Part shown: one piece after another, positions 18,101 through 25,120 of the stretch
Layout of the letters: each line of letters opens with the position of its first letter
How positions within the stretch are numbered: the first letter of the stretch is position 1
Assembly: GCA_963747345.1 (NCBI GenBank)
Contig: CAVVFA010000019.1
Coordinates: forward strand, 135,655 to 199,654
Direction of reading: 5' to 3'
Length of the DNA: 64,000 nucleotides
Origin: GCA-2746795 sp963747345
GTDB lineage: Bacteria; Chloroflexota; Anaerolineae; Promineifilales; Promineifilaceae
Program-made: the position numbers and the translations under genes
Notes under the pieces: generated by a model
The model's input: only the letters and a program-made list of their open reading frames with translations
Told to the model about the DNA's origin: nothing
Databases searched by the model: none

Positions 18101-18925
18101 TTAAAATGGAGAATCTCCCGTTAACGTTTCGTGCCATTCGCTTAACCAATTCATACAGGCCTGAAAACGATTTGCCGGGAGCTGCTTGTAGCTGGTGATC
18201 CCAAACTTTCGGTACAGCTCACCGTAGACCGCGCCAAATTCATTTCGTTTTGTTTGTTTCCCAAGAACAATAGCGACTGTTTTGATGGCTTGGCTAATTT
18301 GGCTGGCTTGGTCAGGTGTGACATACCGACCGGGATCGCCTAACGTTGCTTCAAGTTCCTCTAACCTTTGTTCATGTTCTGTTAACTGCTCTTTGTTACT
18401 GGTTGATCCTGGCATCCATCATGATTTGATTTCGAGCCAGCTTCACAAGCGCCATCGCCATTTGATATGCTTCGAGCGTGTCGGCGCTCGCGCTTTTTAA
18501 CAAGTCGTCAAAGGATAAGTCGGCGGTGAGACGGCCTTCTTGAAATGCTTCCCAAAGACAGTAGCGGCTTCTTCTTGGAAACTTTTCCAATTTTGGGCGT
18601 GCAACATCTGATTGACCGCACTTGGTGCCTAAGCCCGAGAGCCACAAAGGCACTAAATCAACGCTCAAAACACCAACTTGCCATTTTTGATCGACCTGCT
18701 CGTCCAAAATGGACGGGCAGATTACATACACGACCTGATAGCCATCAGCCAGCACAGTCGTGACGTGTTAATTCGTTTGGTTTGGGCGCTGGTTTGTATT
18801 CCCAGCGCCTCACAAAGAGACGGCAAAGAAACAAATATCTGCCCATCATCAGCCCGAACGGCCGTTAACTCATCCTCGTAAAAAGTTACTTCTTTTTGCT
18901 CTACAACAGTCAGTTTGTCACTCAT
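18101..18925 (-). pseudogene. Phage antirepressor (P22_AR_N plus ORF6C), frameshifted
   Basis: Three frames on the minus strand join into one phage-type antirepressor. The N-terminal part, MSDKLTVVEQKEVTFYEDEL then DGQIFVSLPSLCEALGIQ, matches the P22 antirepressor N-terminal domain. The middle part (VLSVDLVPLWLSGL) continues it. The last 104 residues, with KTVAIVLGKQTKRNEFGAVY followed by ITSYKQLPANRF, match the ORF6C domain. Frame changes lie near 18740 and 18405. The remnant sits alone, without other phage genes, at the left border of the 18-25 kb accessory block. It carries two palindromes, near 18080 (just outside) and at 18857. Confidence 0.75.
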
Positions 18926-19006
18926 ATTGGCATCTCTCTAGTTTTGTTTGCCCATTATCTCATAACTCAGACCCATAAAAAAGCGCCAGTTATTCCGTTG
19001 AATGCC

Positions 19007-19077
19007 AACGGCCGTTTCCCCCAAATCCCCCACCGCAACCAAGCAAAACAGGGCTGGTCTCAACGGTAACGGCCGTT
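19007..19077. repeat. Spacer repeat bounded by AACGGCCGTT, copy 1
   Basis: AACGGCCGTT, a C-rich stretch, CAACCAAGCAAAACAGGG, CTGGTCTCA, then AACGGCCGTT again. Related copies are at 21855-21947, 22194-22260 and 22295-22342, all in spacers of the same accessory block. Confidence 0.75.
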
Positions 19078-19195
19078 TCCTCTCCCCATCATTCGCCCCA
19101 AACACACATGAAATCAAACCCATCAGAGCGCGACAGCAGGTGTTGCGCTTTGATTTAAGGTAATTTTAAGTCTGGTTAGCACAAATTTAAGATAG

Positions 19196-19219
19196 AACGG
19201 CCGTTTTCTCGTCTATACT
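19196..19219 (+). promoter_or_regulatory. Putative promoter of the first haem-binding gene
   Basis: TATACT at 19214-19219, with AACGGCCGTT (19196-19205) ending 8 bp upstream, where it covers the spacer. The same arrangement occurs before the paralogue and before the gene at 21966. Confidence 0.5.
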
Positions 19220-19284
19220 ATGAGCAATGGATACCCATTTGGGGGCCGTCCACAAACACACAACTCAATAAATTGGAGAGAACC

Positions 19285-19722
19285 ATGCTTAAGAAAATTT
19301 TGCTTATTGGTATTTTAGTCGTTGCCGGTATTTTTGTGCTGATGCAGTTGGTGCCCTATGGCCGCAATCACACCAATCCCTCGGTGGTGAGCGAACCAAA
19401 CTGGGACAGCCCGGAAACCCGCGTATTAGCTGAACGCGCCTGCTTCGACTGCCACAGTAATGAAACCGAGTGGCCCTGGTACAGCAACGTCGCCCCCATC
19501 TCCTGGCTGGTTTACCACGACACCGAGGAGGGGCGCGAATATCTCAACTTCTCAGAGTGGGGCACAAGAGGCGAAGGGGAAGAAGGTGGTGAAATGGCCG
19601 AGCAAATCGAGGAAGGGGAAATGCCCATGCCCAAGTTCTTGCTCACCCACCCTGAAGCCCGGCTCACCGACGCCGAGAAAACTGCTCTGATCAAGGGCCT
19701 CAAGGCCACTGCTGGCAACTAA
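19285..19722 (+). CDS. Haem-binding domain (Haem_bd) protein, copy 1
   Basis: A 145-residue protein with an N-terminal membrane segment or signal anchor (LKKILLIGILVVAGIFVLMQ) and one c-type haem motif, CFDCHSNET, at about residue 52. WPWYSNVAPISWLVYHD follows, as in Haem_bd-domain proteins. It should face the outside of the membrane with a single covalently bound haem. The redox partner is unknown. The ATG at 19285 has GGAGAG 7 nt upstream and matches the paralogue's start; an in-frame TTG lies 12 bp earlier. It is about 75% identical to the protein at 19992, so the pair is a tandem duplication that includes the promoter. Confidence 0.82.
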   Translation: MLKKILLIGILVVAGIFVLMQLVPYGRNHTNPSVVSEPNWDSPETRVLAERACFDCHSNETEWPWYSNVAPISWLVYHDTEEGREYLNFSEWGTRGEGEEGGEMAEQIEEGEMPMPKFLLTHPEARLTDAEKTALIKGLKATAGN

Positions 19723-19751
19723 AACCTAGGTCTACAAACAATTTCCCGTTT

Positions 19752-19786
19752 CAAGTGACAATCATCTGCGCGGTGGTTGTCACTTG
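19752..19786. other. Strong hairpin after haem-binding copy 1
   Basis: CAAGTGACAA pairs perfectly with TTGTCACTTG, extended by three more pairs. No T-run follows, so it may stop transcription weakly or protect the mRNA end. Confidence 0.6.
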
Positions 19787-19901
19787 AGCGGTCGCAATTC
19801 CCAAACAGTCAGTCGGTTCACGAGCCGACCTTGCCCCCTCTCCCCAAACCACAACACGAAATCAAACCATTTTAAACCGGGTTAGCACAAATTTACGGTA
19901 A

Positions 19902-19922
19902 AACGGCCGTTATCCGTATAAA
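19902..19922 (+). promoter_or_regulatory. Putative promoter of the second haem-binding gene
   Basis: TATAAA at 19917-19922 with AACGGCCGTT at 19902-19911 just upstream. Flanking GGTTAGCACAAATTTA is shared with the first copy, which shows that the promoter was duplicated with the gene. Confidence 0.45.
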
Positions 19923-19991
19923 ATATGCCAAGATGGATACTCCCTCAAGGAGCCTGTCCATATTCACTCAACAAGTTAATCGGAGAGAACA

Positions 19992-20513
19992 ATGCTTAAG
20001 AAAATTTTGCTTATTGGTGTTTTAGTTGTTGCCGGTGGTTTTTTGTTGATGCAGTTGGTGCCCTATGGCCGCAACCACAGCAATCCCCTGGCGGTGAGCG
20101 AACCTAATTGGGACAGCCCGGAAACCCGTGTATTAGCTGAGCGTGCCTGCTTCGACTGCCACAGCAACGAAACCGTGTGGCCCTGGTACAGCAACGTCGC
20201 CCCCATCTCCTGGCTGGTCTACCACGACACCGTGGAAGGACGTGAACACCTCAACTTCTCAGATTGGGATGCGACCCTTGCGCATTGGGAAGGCCACGGC
20301 GCAGCAGCAGAAATGCCGGAAGAAATGGCCGAAACCATCCACGAAGGCGAAATGCCCCTGCCCAATTACTTGATTATGCACCCTGAAGCAAAGCTAACCG
20401 ACACCGAAAAAACTGCCCTGGCAAACGGTCTCGTTGCTACTGCCGGCGGCAGCGCATCCGAAAATCATGAAGATACGCATGAACACGAAGATCATGACGA
20501 AGATCATGATTGA
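19992..20513 (+). CDS. Haem-binding domain (Haem_bd) protein, copy 2
   Basis: A 173-residue paralogue of the preceding protein with the same anchor, the same CFDCHSNET haem motif (about residue 52) and the same WPWYSNVAPISWLVYHD block. The copy diverges after residue 90 and ends in a His/Asp/Glu-rich tail (HEDTHEHEDHDEDHD) that could bind metal. GGAGAG precedes the ATG. Immediately after the stop, at 20518, begins the remnant of a BrnT toxin, so the tail may come from the junction with that module. Confidence 0.82.
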   Translation: MLKKILLIGVLVVAGGFLLMQLVPYGRNHSNPLAVSEPNWDSPETRVLAERACFDCHSNETVWPWYSNVAPISWLVYHDTVEGREHLNFSDWDATLAHWEGHGAAAEMPEEMAETIHEGEMPLPNYLIMHPEAKLTDTEKTALANGLVATAGGSASENHEDTHEHEDHDEDHD

Positions 20514-20517
20514 TAAT

Positions 20518-20637
20518 ATGATTGGGTTAATTGATAAAAAACCTTGGACAGCAATCTACATCATAAGAAATGAACATATCAGAATCATTTCAGTGAGGCG
20601 CTCCAGAAAAGAAGAGGTGGATCTTTATGAAGGCTAA
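20518..20637 (+). pseudogene. brnT: BrnT toxin, C-terminal remnant
   Basis: Only the last 39 codons remain. WTAIYIIRNEHIRIISVRRS followed by RKEEVDLYEG matches the conserved C-terminus of BrnT (DUF497) ribonuclease toxins, where IRIISxR is characteristic. The N-terminal half with most of the active site is gone, and the fragment begins 5 bp after the stop of the haem-binding gene. Its stop overlaps the start of the brnA-like gene by 11 bp, the normal brnTA arrangement. Confidence 0.75.
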
Positions 20638-20851
20638 AGATTTAGATAAATTATTTGATAGCGGTGAGGTAGACATCACCCCGTACCTCGAATTATCTCA
20701 AGGCCAGCGTCCTGATCAGGAGCAAAAAAGAGTCAACGTAGATTTTCCTATCTGGATGCTGCGCGAAATAGACCGATCTGCCAAAAGATTGGGTGTGCCC
20801 CGGCAATCTTTGATCAAGGTGTGGCTTGCCGAACGTTTGGCTCAACAATAA
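20627..20851 (+). CDS. brnA: BrnA-like CopG/RHH antitoxin, orphan
   Basis: A 74-residue protein. The C-terminal half (RVNVDFPIWMLREIDRSAKR, then LGVPRQSLIKVWLAERL) is a ribbon-helix-helix DNA-binding domain. The acidic N-terminus would wrap the toxin. It overlaps the end of a truncated brnT, so it is now an antitoxin without a working partner here. Antitoxins of this type repress their own promoter, but that promoter was probably lost with the toxin's 5' end. The start ATG lies within the brnT frame. Confidence 0.8.
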   Translation: MKAKDLDKLFDSGEVDITPYLELSQGQRPDQEQKRVNVDFPIWMLREIDRSAKRLGVPRQSLIKVWLAERLAQQ

Positions 20852-21111
20852 TGAGGGAAACGGCCGTTATCAGATTGACGATTTCTCCGCGATAACGGCC
20901 GTTTCCGCAAAACCCCCAAACAAACCCAATTCTCCCAACACAACGAATCAAAATGCGAGTGTTACAAGATGAAAATAGGTAAACCACAAAAAGTTCTTAA
21001 AATTACCAACACGCAAAATTGTGGTTTCCTTCAAGGAAAAGCGGGTTTTGCACAATTTTATTTCCAAAAACTTTCCCGCTTTTACCTAATACTGTATCTG
21101 GAATTTACATC
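20852..21111. other. Spacer with two palindromes and a MITE
   Basis: AACGGCCGTT occurs at about 20859 and 20894, with a C-rich repeat after the second. The rest is the 109-bp element at 20978-21086. No other signal is seen. Confidence 0.6.
20978..21086. mobile_element. 109-bp MITE-like element, copy 1
   Basis: It begins GGTAAACCACAAAAAGTT and ends AACTTTCCCGCTTTTACC, so its ends are imperfect inverted repeats. It is flanked by TA on both sides. An identical 109-bp copy, also between TA dinucleotides, lies at 30116-30224. It is non-coding. TA duplication is the habit of IS630/Tc1-type transposases, none of which is in the window. Confidence 0.85.
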
Positions 21112-21828
21112 ATGAAAAGTGTTGTGAAAGGTAAACAACCTGTTGAACTCGTCACCATTCGCGTGAACCTTCCAGCAGGCGACGCCACCGTAGATATTTA
21201 CTGGCCAGACAGCGCTACGCCAGCACCTCTGGTGATCATCGCCCACGGATTCTCGCGGCGACGCCACAACATGTCTGCCTGGGGACTGCACCTGGCTAAG
21301 GAAGGCTTCGCAGCCGTCGTGCCCAATCTCCCCGCCTGGTCCGACCACGCTCGTAACGGCCGTTTCATCTCTGATCTATGCGCCTATCTCTGTGCCAACG
21401 AGTCTTGGGGACAACACATCGATCCCACACGGCTGGGTTTGATGGGATTCTCTGCCGGTGGATTGTCCAGCTTACTGGCGGCAGCCGCTAACCCAAACCT
21501 GGCAATCTGGGTCGGACTCGATCCGGTTGACCGCAGCGGTATCGGCGCCAAGGCAGCAGCGCTGGTTCAGTGCCACGCCGTTGTGCTGACAGCAGATCCG
21601 TCTGCCTGCAACGCGCACGGCAATGCACGCGGCATCATTGCCGCCCTGCCCCGCTGTGAACACTTCACTGTCGCTGGCGCAGTCCATGTAGACGCCGAAT
21701 GCCCCACCGACTGGCTGGCGGAACTGGTTTGTGGTCGCTCCACAGCGGAAAAGCGCAATGAGTTCCGCCATCACGCCACCACTGCCCTGCACGAGGCTCT
21801 GGCCCTGCCGCCGGTCATCGGCCTGTAA
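21112..21828 (+). CDS. Alpha/beta hydrolase, dienelactone-hydrolase-like
   Basis: A 238-residue cytoplasmic hydrolase. LVIIAHGFSRRRHNMSAWG forms the oxyanion-hole loop, GLMGFSAGG (about residue 108) is the nucleophile elbow with Ser, and AGAVHVDAE near residue 187 holds the probable catalytic His. The fold resembles dienelactone hydrolases and chlorophyllase-like esterases, but the substrate cannot be told. The ATG at 21112 was chosen because the longer frame would start inside the MITE-like element. It is the only enzyme gene in a run of small accessory genes. Codon use resembles the host's and it contains AACGGCCGTT at about 21356. Confidence 0.75.
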   Translation: MKSVVKGKQPVELVTIRVNLPAGDATVDIYWPDSATPAPLVIIAHGFSRRRHNMSAWGLHLAKEGFAAVVPNLPAWSDHARNGRFISDLCAYLCANESWGQHIDPTRLGLMGFSAGGLSSLLAAAANPNLAIWVGLDPVDRSGIGAKAAALVQCHAVVLTADPSACNAHGNARGIIAALPRCEHFTVAGAVHVDAECPTDWLAELVCGRSTAEKRNEFRHHATTALHEALALPPVIGL

Positions 21829-21854
21829 ACAAGCAACTGAAACCAGGGAATGGA

Positions 21855-21947
21855 TAACGCCCGTTTCCCCCAAGCTTCCAAACACGCCCAATCCTTCCAC
21901 CACAACCAAGCAAAAAACAGGGCTGGTCTGAATGAGGAACGGCCGTT
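21855..21947. repeat. Spacer repeat, copy 2
   Basis: Starts with a mutated palindrome (AACGCCCGTT), has a C-rich stretch, CAACCAAGCAAAAAACAGGG and CTGGTCTGA, and ends in AACGGCCGTT (21938-21947). Confidence 0.7.
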
Positions 21948-21950
21948 ATA

Positions 21951-21959
21951 TGCTATACT
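21951..21959 (+). promoter_or_regulatory. Extended -10 promoter for a leaderless gene
   Basis: TGC-TATACT with the ATG only 6 nt after the -10, so transcription would begin at the start codon. AACGGCCGTT lies 6 bp upstream of the hexamer. Confidence 0.55.
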
Positions 21960-21965
21960 TTGCCC

Positions 21966-22193
21966 ATGAAATCTGAGTGTGACAACCTGAAAGCAGAATA
22001 CAACTTCGATTACAGCAAAGCCAAGCCCAATCGGTTTACCATCAAAATCGAAGATAAGACGATGAGCGATCTTCAAAAATATATCAAAGCACGATCTGCT
22101 CACGACACCGAATTTGCTCAAGATTTTGACGAAGGTTTTGCTGACTTCATACGGGACAACCGGCTGCGTCAAGCCAGAAATAAGCCGGACTAA
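21966..22193 (+). CDS. Orphan antitoxin-like small protein
   Basis: A 75-residue charged protein. The N-terminal YNFDYSKAKPNRFTIKIED resembles the start of many small antitoxin-type proteins that accompany BrnT/RelE-like toxins. The C-terminal half is helical and acidic (FAQDFDEGFADFIRDN). No toxin gene is next to it. The ATG at 21966 has no Shine-Dalgarno but lies 6 nt after TATACT, consistent with a leaderless mRNA. It is bounded by copies of the same spacer repeat on both sides. The assignment is tentative. Confidence 0.5.
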   Translation: MKSECDNLKAEYNFDYSKAKPNRFTIKIEDKTMSDLQKYIKARSAHDTEFAQDFDEGFADFIRDNRLRQARNKPD

Positions 22194-22545
22194 CCCCAAT
22201 CCCCCCACCCACCACAACCAAACAAAACAGGGCTGGTCTCATTGGGAACGGCCGTTTCCCCATTCCCACTTTAAGCTTGCCGATTGTTGCACGATAACGG
22301 CCGTTTCTCCCCCCAATCCCCCGCCCGCTACAATCAAACAGAGAATAAGGTTAATTGCAGCGCTTTACTTCTTCCAATAAAATAACAATGTGATTCAAAT
22401 GTTTAACCATTTGTTTCAGTAGGCGAAAATATTGCTGGGCGTAAATATTTTCCAGAATATTGAGTTGCTAAATTTATGAATTGTGGAAAAAAGCAATTTG
22501 ATGTAGACTAAGAGTCACTTTGGAGTTCAATAAAAGGTAATACCC
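22194..22545. other. Spacer with repeat copies 3 and 4, then AT-rich leader
   Basis: Copies of the CAGGGCTGGTCT spacer repeat lie at 22194-22260 and, partially, at 22295-22342. From about 22345 the composition turns AT-rich, marking the border of the restriction-modification island. The methyltransferase promoter should lie at about 22470-22515. Confidence 0.65.
22506..22516. promoter_or_regulatory. Single C-box half-site before the methyltransferase
   Basis: GACT-AAG-AGTC, the palindromic half-operator pattern of restriction-modification controller proteins, 30 bp upstream of the methyltransferase ATG. A twin version lies before the controller gene at 24763. Confidence 0.55.
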
Positions 22546-23391
22546 ATGGCAGAAAGGTTCAACATCGTTAATCATATTTTTACATCGGATAATCATAAAA
22601 TAGTTCATGGGGATGCTTTGAAAGCACTTCAGGATATTGCAGATTCCTCTATTGACCTCATATTCGCAGATCCTCCATACAATATTGGAAAAGACTTTGA
22701 TGGGCTGAAAGAAAAATGGTCTGAAAATGAATTTTTAGAATGGTGTTATGAATGGATAGATGAGTGTTATCGAGTCCTGAAACCTAGTGGTACATTCTAT
22801 CTAATGAATAGTACTGAAAATATGCCTTATTTAGATATTTGGTGTAGAAAAAAATTCAGTGTCAAAAGTCGTATTGTATGGACATATGATAGCTCTAGCG
22901 TTCAAGCAAAGACATATTTTGGTTCAATGTATGAACCAATCTTAATGCTTACAAAAGATCCCAAAAATTATTCGTTTAATTATGAGGATGTATTGATAGA
23001 AGCTAAAACTGGAGCAAAGCGACAGCTTATTGATTATAGAAAAAACCCACCACAGCCTTATAATACCCAAAAAGTGCCAGGCAATGTTTGGGTATTCTCT
23101 CGAGTTCGGTTCAAAATGGAAGAATATGAAAATCATCCAACTCAAAAACCAGAAGCATTACTTGAAAGAATAATTAGAGCTTCTTCTAATGAGGGTGATA
23201 TCGTTCTCGATCCTTTTGCAGGGAGCTTTACTACATGTGCAGTTGCAAGAAGACTTGAAAGAAGATCTATAGGTATAGAAATCAATGAAGACTATGTAAA
23301 AATGGGACTCAGAAGATTAAAGATACCATCACACTATTCAAAAGAAGAATCTGATCAAAGAAAAGAAGCGAAAAACAAACAATCTATCTAA
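22546..23391 (+). CDS. Type II DNA methyltransferase (N6-adenine or N4-cytosine)
   Basis: A 281-residue methyltransferase of the beta order. The catalytic DPPYNIGKDFDG is near residue 42, the target-recognition part follows, and the SAM-binding DPFAGSFTTCAVARRL is near residue 222. Family members methylate adenine (DPPY) in the host's recognition site to protect it from the partner nuclease. It converges on the endonuclease gene with a 52-bp gap. The block is AT-rich and has no AACGGCCGTT, both signs of recent transfer. AAAGG lies 9 nt before the ATG. The recognition sequence cannot be told by eye. Confidence 0.9.
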   Translation: MAERFNIVNHIFTSDNHKIVHGDALKALQDIADSSIDLIFADPPYNIGKDFDGLKEKWSENEFLEWCYEWIDECYRVLKPSGTFYLMNSTENMPYLDIWCRKKFSVKSRIVWTYDSSSVQAKTYFGSMYEPILMLTKDPKNYSFNYEDVLIEAKTGAKRQLIDYRKNPPQPYNTQKVPGNVWVFSRVRFKMEEYENHPTQKPEALLERIIRASSNEGDIVLDPFAGSFTTCAVARRLERRSIGIEINEDYVKMGLRRLKIPSHYSKEESDQRKEAKNKQSI

Positions 23392-23443
23392 AAATGTGAG
23401 AACGAAAGAATCGGAAAGTGATATATTACCTATCCAGCCATCA

Positions 23444-24490
23444 TTAATCTAATAAACCATATTCTAACTTAAAGCAGTTAATAATAATGTCTTTGAGCGT
23501 TTCAATTTTTTCATGAGACGCTTTCACCCAATTCAGAATTCTTCTTAGTTCATTTAGAGTGAAGATGTCATCAAATAAAGACATATATTGATCAACTAAC
23601 TCAGGTTTTATTTCTAAGGCAGCACTGTATTTTATTTGTTCTTTAACTTCATCAGTTGATAAATTAGTTTTAATAACAAAACTCAATGAAAAGCGGTTTG
23701 TTTTTTCAAAATCGAGGAAATATTTTTTGAAGTCCAAGGTTTCAGTGACCTGAAAAAATTTTCCAATAGGTTTTAGAACAAAATCAATTCCCCCATCATT
23801 CGCATTAGTCCTACCAGTCCTGTACAAGTGCAATTGCTCGGATTTTTTAACACCATCCATTATTATGGTCACACTTGTCTGTTGATAGTGTAAAAATAAA
23901 AGAGCGTAAGAAATAATTTCAAAAAGTCTAGCGTCTGATGTATGCTCAAAAGCCTTTTCAATGAGCTGCCCTATTTCGGCATCACTTTTAGCATTTTTAA
24001 TTTCATTCAAGTATTTGGTTTGATTGTTTGTAATTATTTCAATGTATTTATCAATAGAGGCCACGACAAATGCAGCAGAATCCATTGGATTCATTCCATT
24101 TTCAGATAATAACGCTATAGATATTTTTCTTGCTTTACCATCACCAAAATTCGCAGGCTGCACCGGAAGCATTTCATCGCTAACACCATATTGTCTTCTT
24201 ACTTCATCGTTTAATCGATTATCAAGTGGGTGATTCTGCAATTTTGCACCATAAGGCATAGCTTTCATTCGACGCATTAATTCTGTAAATGTTGAACCTG
24301 TTGTATTACCGTTTGAATAATCTTCGCAAAGGACATATAGTGCATATAAATTACCTAATGATCTTCGTGCTTTGCTATCTCTATCAGAAGCTTTTGTTTT
24401 TCTTTCGATATACTTTTTTAAGATTGAATCTTTAGCGATTTCATATTTTGCGGCTTCTTCACGCACGAATAACTGATGTCCATTTGTCAT
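23444..24490 (-). CDS. Putative type II restriction endonuclease
   Basis: A 348-residue protein without a family name I can give with certainty. The segment DARLFEIISYALLFLHY followed by TGRTNANDGGIDFVLKP and KFFQVTET resembles a PD-(D/E)xK core. It has an early Glu, a GGID metal-binding Asp, and a beta strand QVTE where many enzymes have (E/Q)xK. The Lys is not in its usual place. Its role is inferred from context: convergent with the methyltransferase and in one operon with a controller gene, which overlaps it by 4 bp (ATGA). Base composition is AT-rich like its partners. Confidence 0.75.
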   Translation of the reverse strand: MTNGHQLFVREEAAKYEIAKDSILKKYIERKTKASDRDSKARRSLGNLYALYVLCEDYSNGNTTGSTFTELMRRMKAMPYGAKLQNHPLDNRLNDEVRRQYGVSDEMLPVQPANFGDGKARKISIALLSENGMNPMDSAAFVVASIDKYIEIITNNQTKYLNEIKNAKSDAEIGQLIEKAFEHTSDARLFEIISYALLFLHYQQTSVTIIMDGVKKSEQLHLYRTGRTNANDGGIDFVLKPIGKFFQVTETLDFKKYFLDFEKTNRFSLSFVIKTNLSTDEVKEQIKYSAALEIKPELVDQYMSLFDDIFTLNELRRILNWVKASHEKIETLKDIIINCFKLEYGLLD

Positions 24491-24721
24491 TGTATATCTT
24501 CCATATTAAATGCGAATAAATCAGACGGAGTGGTATTTAGTGACAGAGCTATTTTGACTATGTTAACTAGGCTGACATTTCGTTTGCCTCTTTCAATGCC
24601 ACTTATGTATGTTCTGTTCTAGATCAGATAGTTGAGCCAATTCCTCTTGGCTCAACCCCCTTTCAAGTCGTATTTTCTTTACATGCAACCCAAATAGATG
24701 ACGTATTTTATCTTCGTTCAT
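24487..24721 (-). CDS. XRE-family controller (C) protein of the R-M system, frameshifted
   Basis: On the minus strand, MNEDKIRHLFGLHVKKIRLE followed by GLSQEELAQLSDLE is the first part of a helix-turn-helix. After one extra base near 24615 it continues RTYISGIERGKRNVSLVNIV and ends PSDLFAFNMEDIQ. This 77-residue layout is that of C proteins, which control their own gene and the nuclease so that methylation comes first after entry into a new host. AGAGGA precedes the ATG. Its stop overlaps the nuclease start. The single-base shift may be a sequencing error; if real, nuclease control is broken. Confidence 0.85.
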
Positions 24722-24762
24722 AATGTCCTCTGCTAAGGAATGAAGAATTATTTCGGAATGTA

Positions 24763-24788
24763 AACTATCAGTCTACGGACGATGAGTC
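24763..24788 (-). promoter_or_regulatory. Twin C-box operator
   Basis: Read on the minus strand it is GACTCATCGTC, CGTA, GACTGATAGTT: two GACT-N3-(A/C)GT(C/T) half-sites separated by four bases. This is the classic operator of C-protein-controlled restriction systems (the PvuII type has GACT-N3-AGTC-CGTG-GACA-N3-AGTC). It lies 42 bp upstream of the controller gene. Confidence 0.8.
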
Positions 24789-25120
24789 ACAAATCCGTAT
24801 AGCAAAGCATTCCTTTGGGTAACAATTTGGTCACTTTACTTCGTTACCAACATGAGCTTAATTATTAAAGCAGAAAATTGAATCCAATTTGACACACTAC
24901 AATCAAATTTTGCCAAATTCGTTCCACCCAAATAAATCCTGACACAAGCTGTCAGGATTTTTGTTTATAGTGAAACTTAGAAACGGTAGCAACACAGCCA
25001 CAATCTTGCTATAATATTGTCAAGAAATCAGAACATTTGTTCACATAATATTATTGATGCGTAGATACGTAATGCATGAAAACCTTCACTACGAATCACG
25101 CATCACGGATCACGAACCCT
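24789..25120. other. Spacer between the R-M island and uvrA
   Basis: No gene is seen. It holds the terminator at 24934-24963 and, just before uvrA, a short run of ATCACGN heptads (about 25094-25116). Confidence 0.55.
24934..24963 (+). terminator. Hairpin terminator
   Basis: A perfect 11-bp stem (AAATCCTGACA with TGTCAGGATTT), loop CAAGC, and a T-run on the plus side; the minus side also reads into ATTTATTT. It insulates the R-M island from uvrA. Confidence 0.75.

Larger units (their letters stand above)
18926..19284. other. Intergenic spacer with palindromes and a repeat unit
   Basis: No gene seen. It holds three AACGGCCGTT sites (19007, 19068, 19196), one copy of the CAGGGCTGGTCT spacer repeat, and the promoter of the first haem-binding gene. 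The segment from about 19160 is duplicated upstream of the second haem-binding gene. Confidence 0.6.

Noticed and set aside
18101..18925. Part of an intact prophage
   Set aside because: Only the antirepressor-like gene is present; no integrase, terminase or structural gene is nearby.
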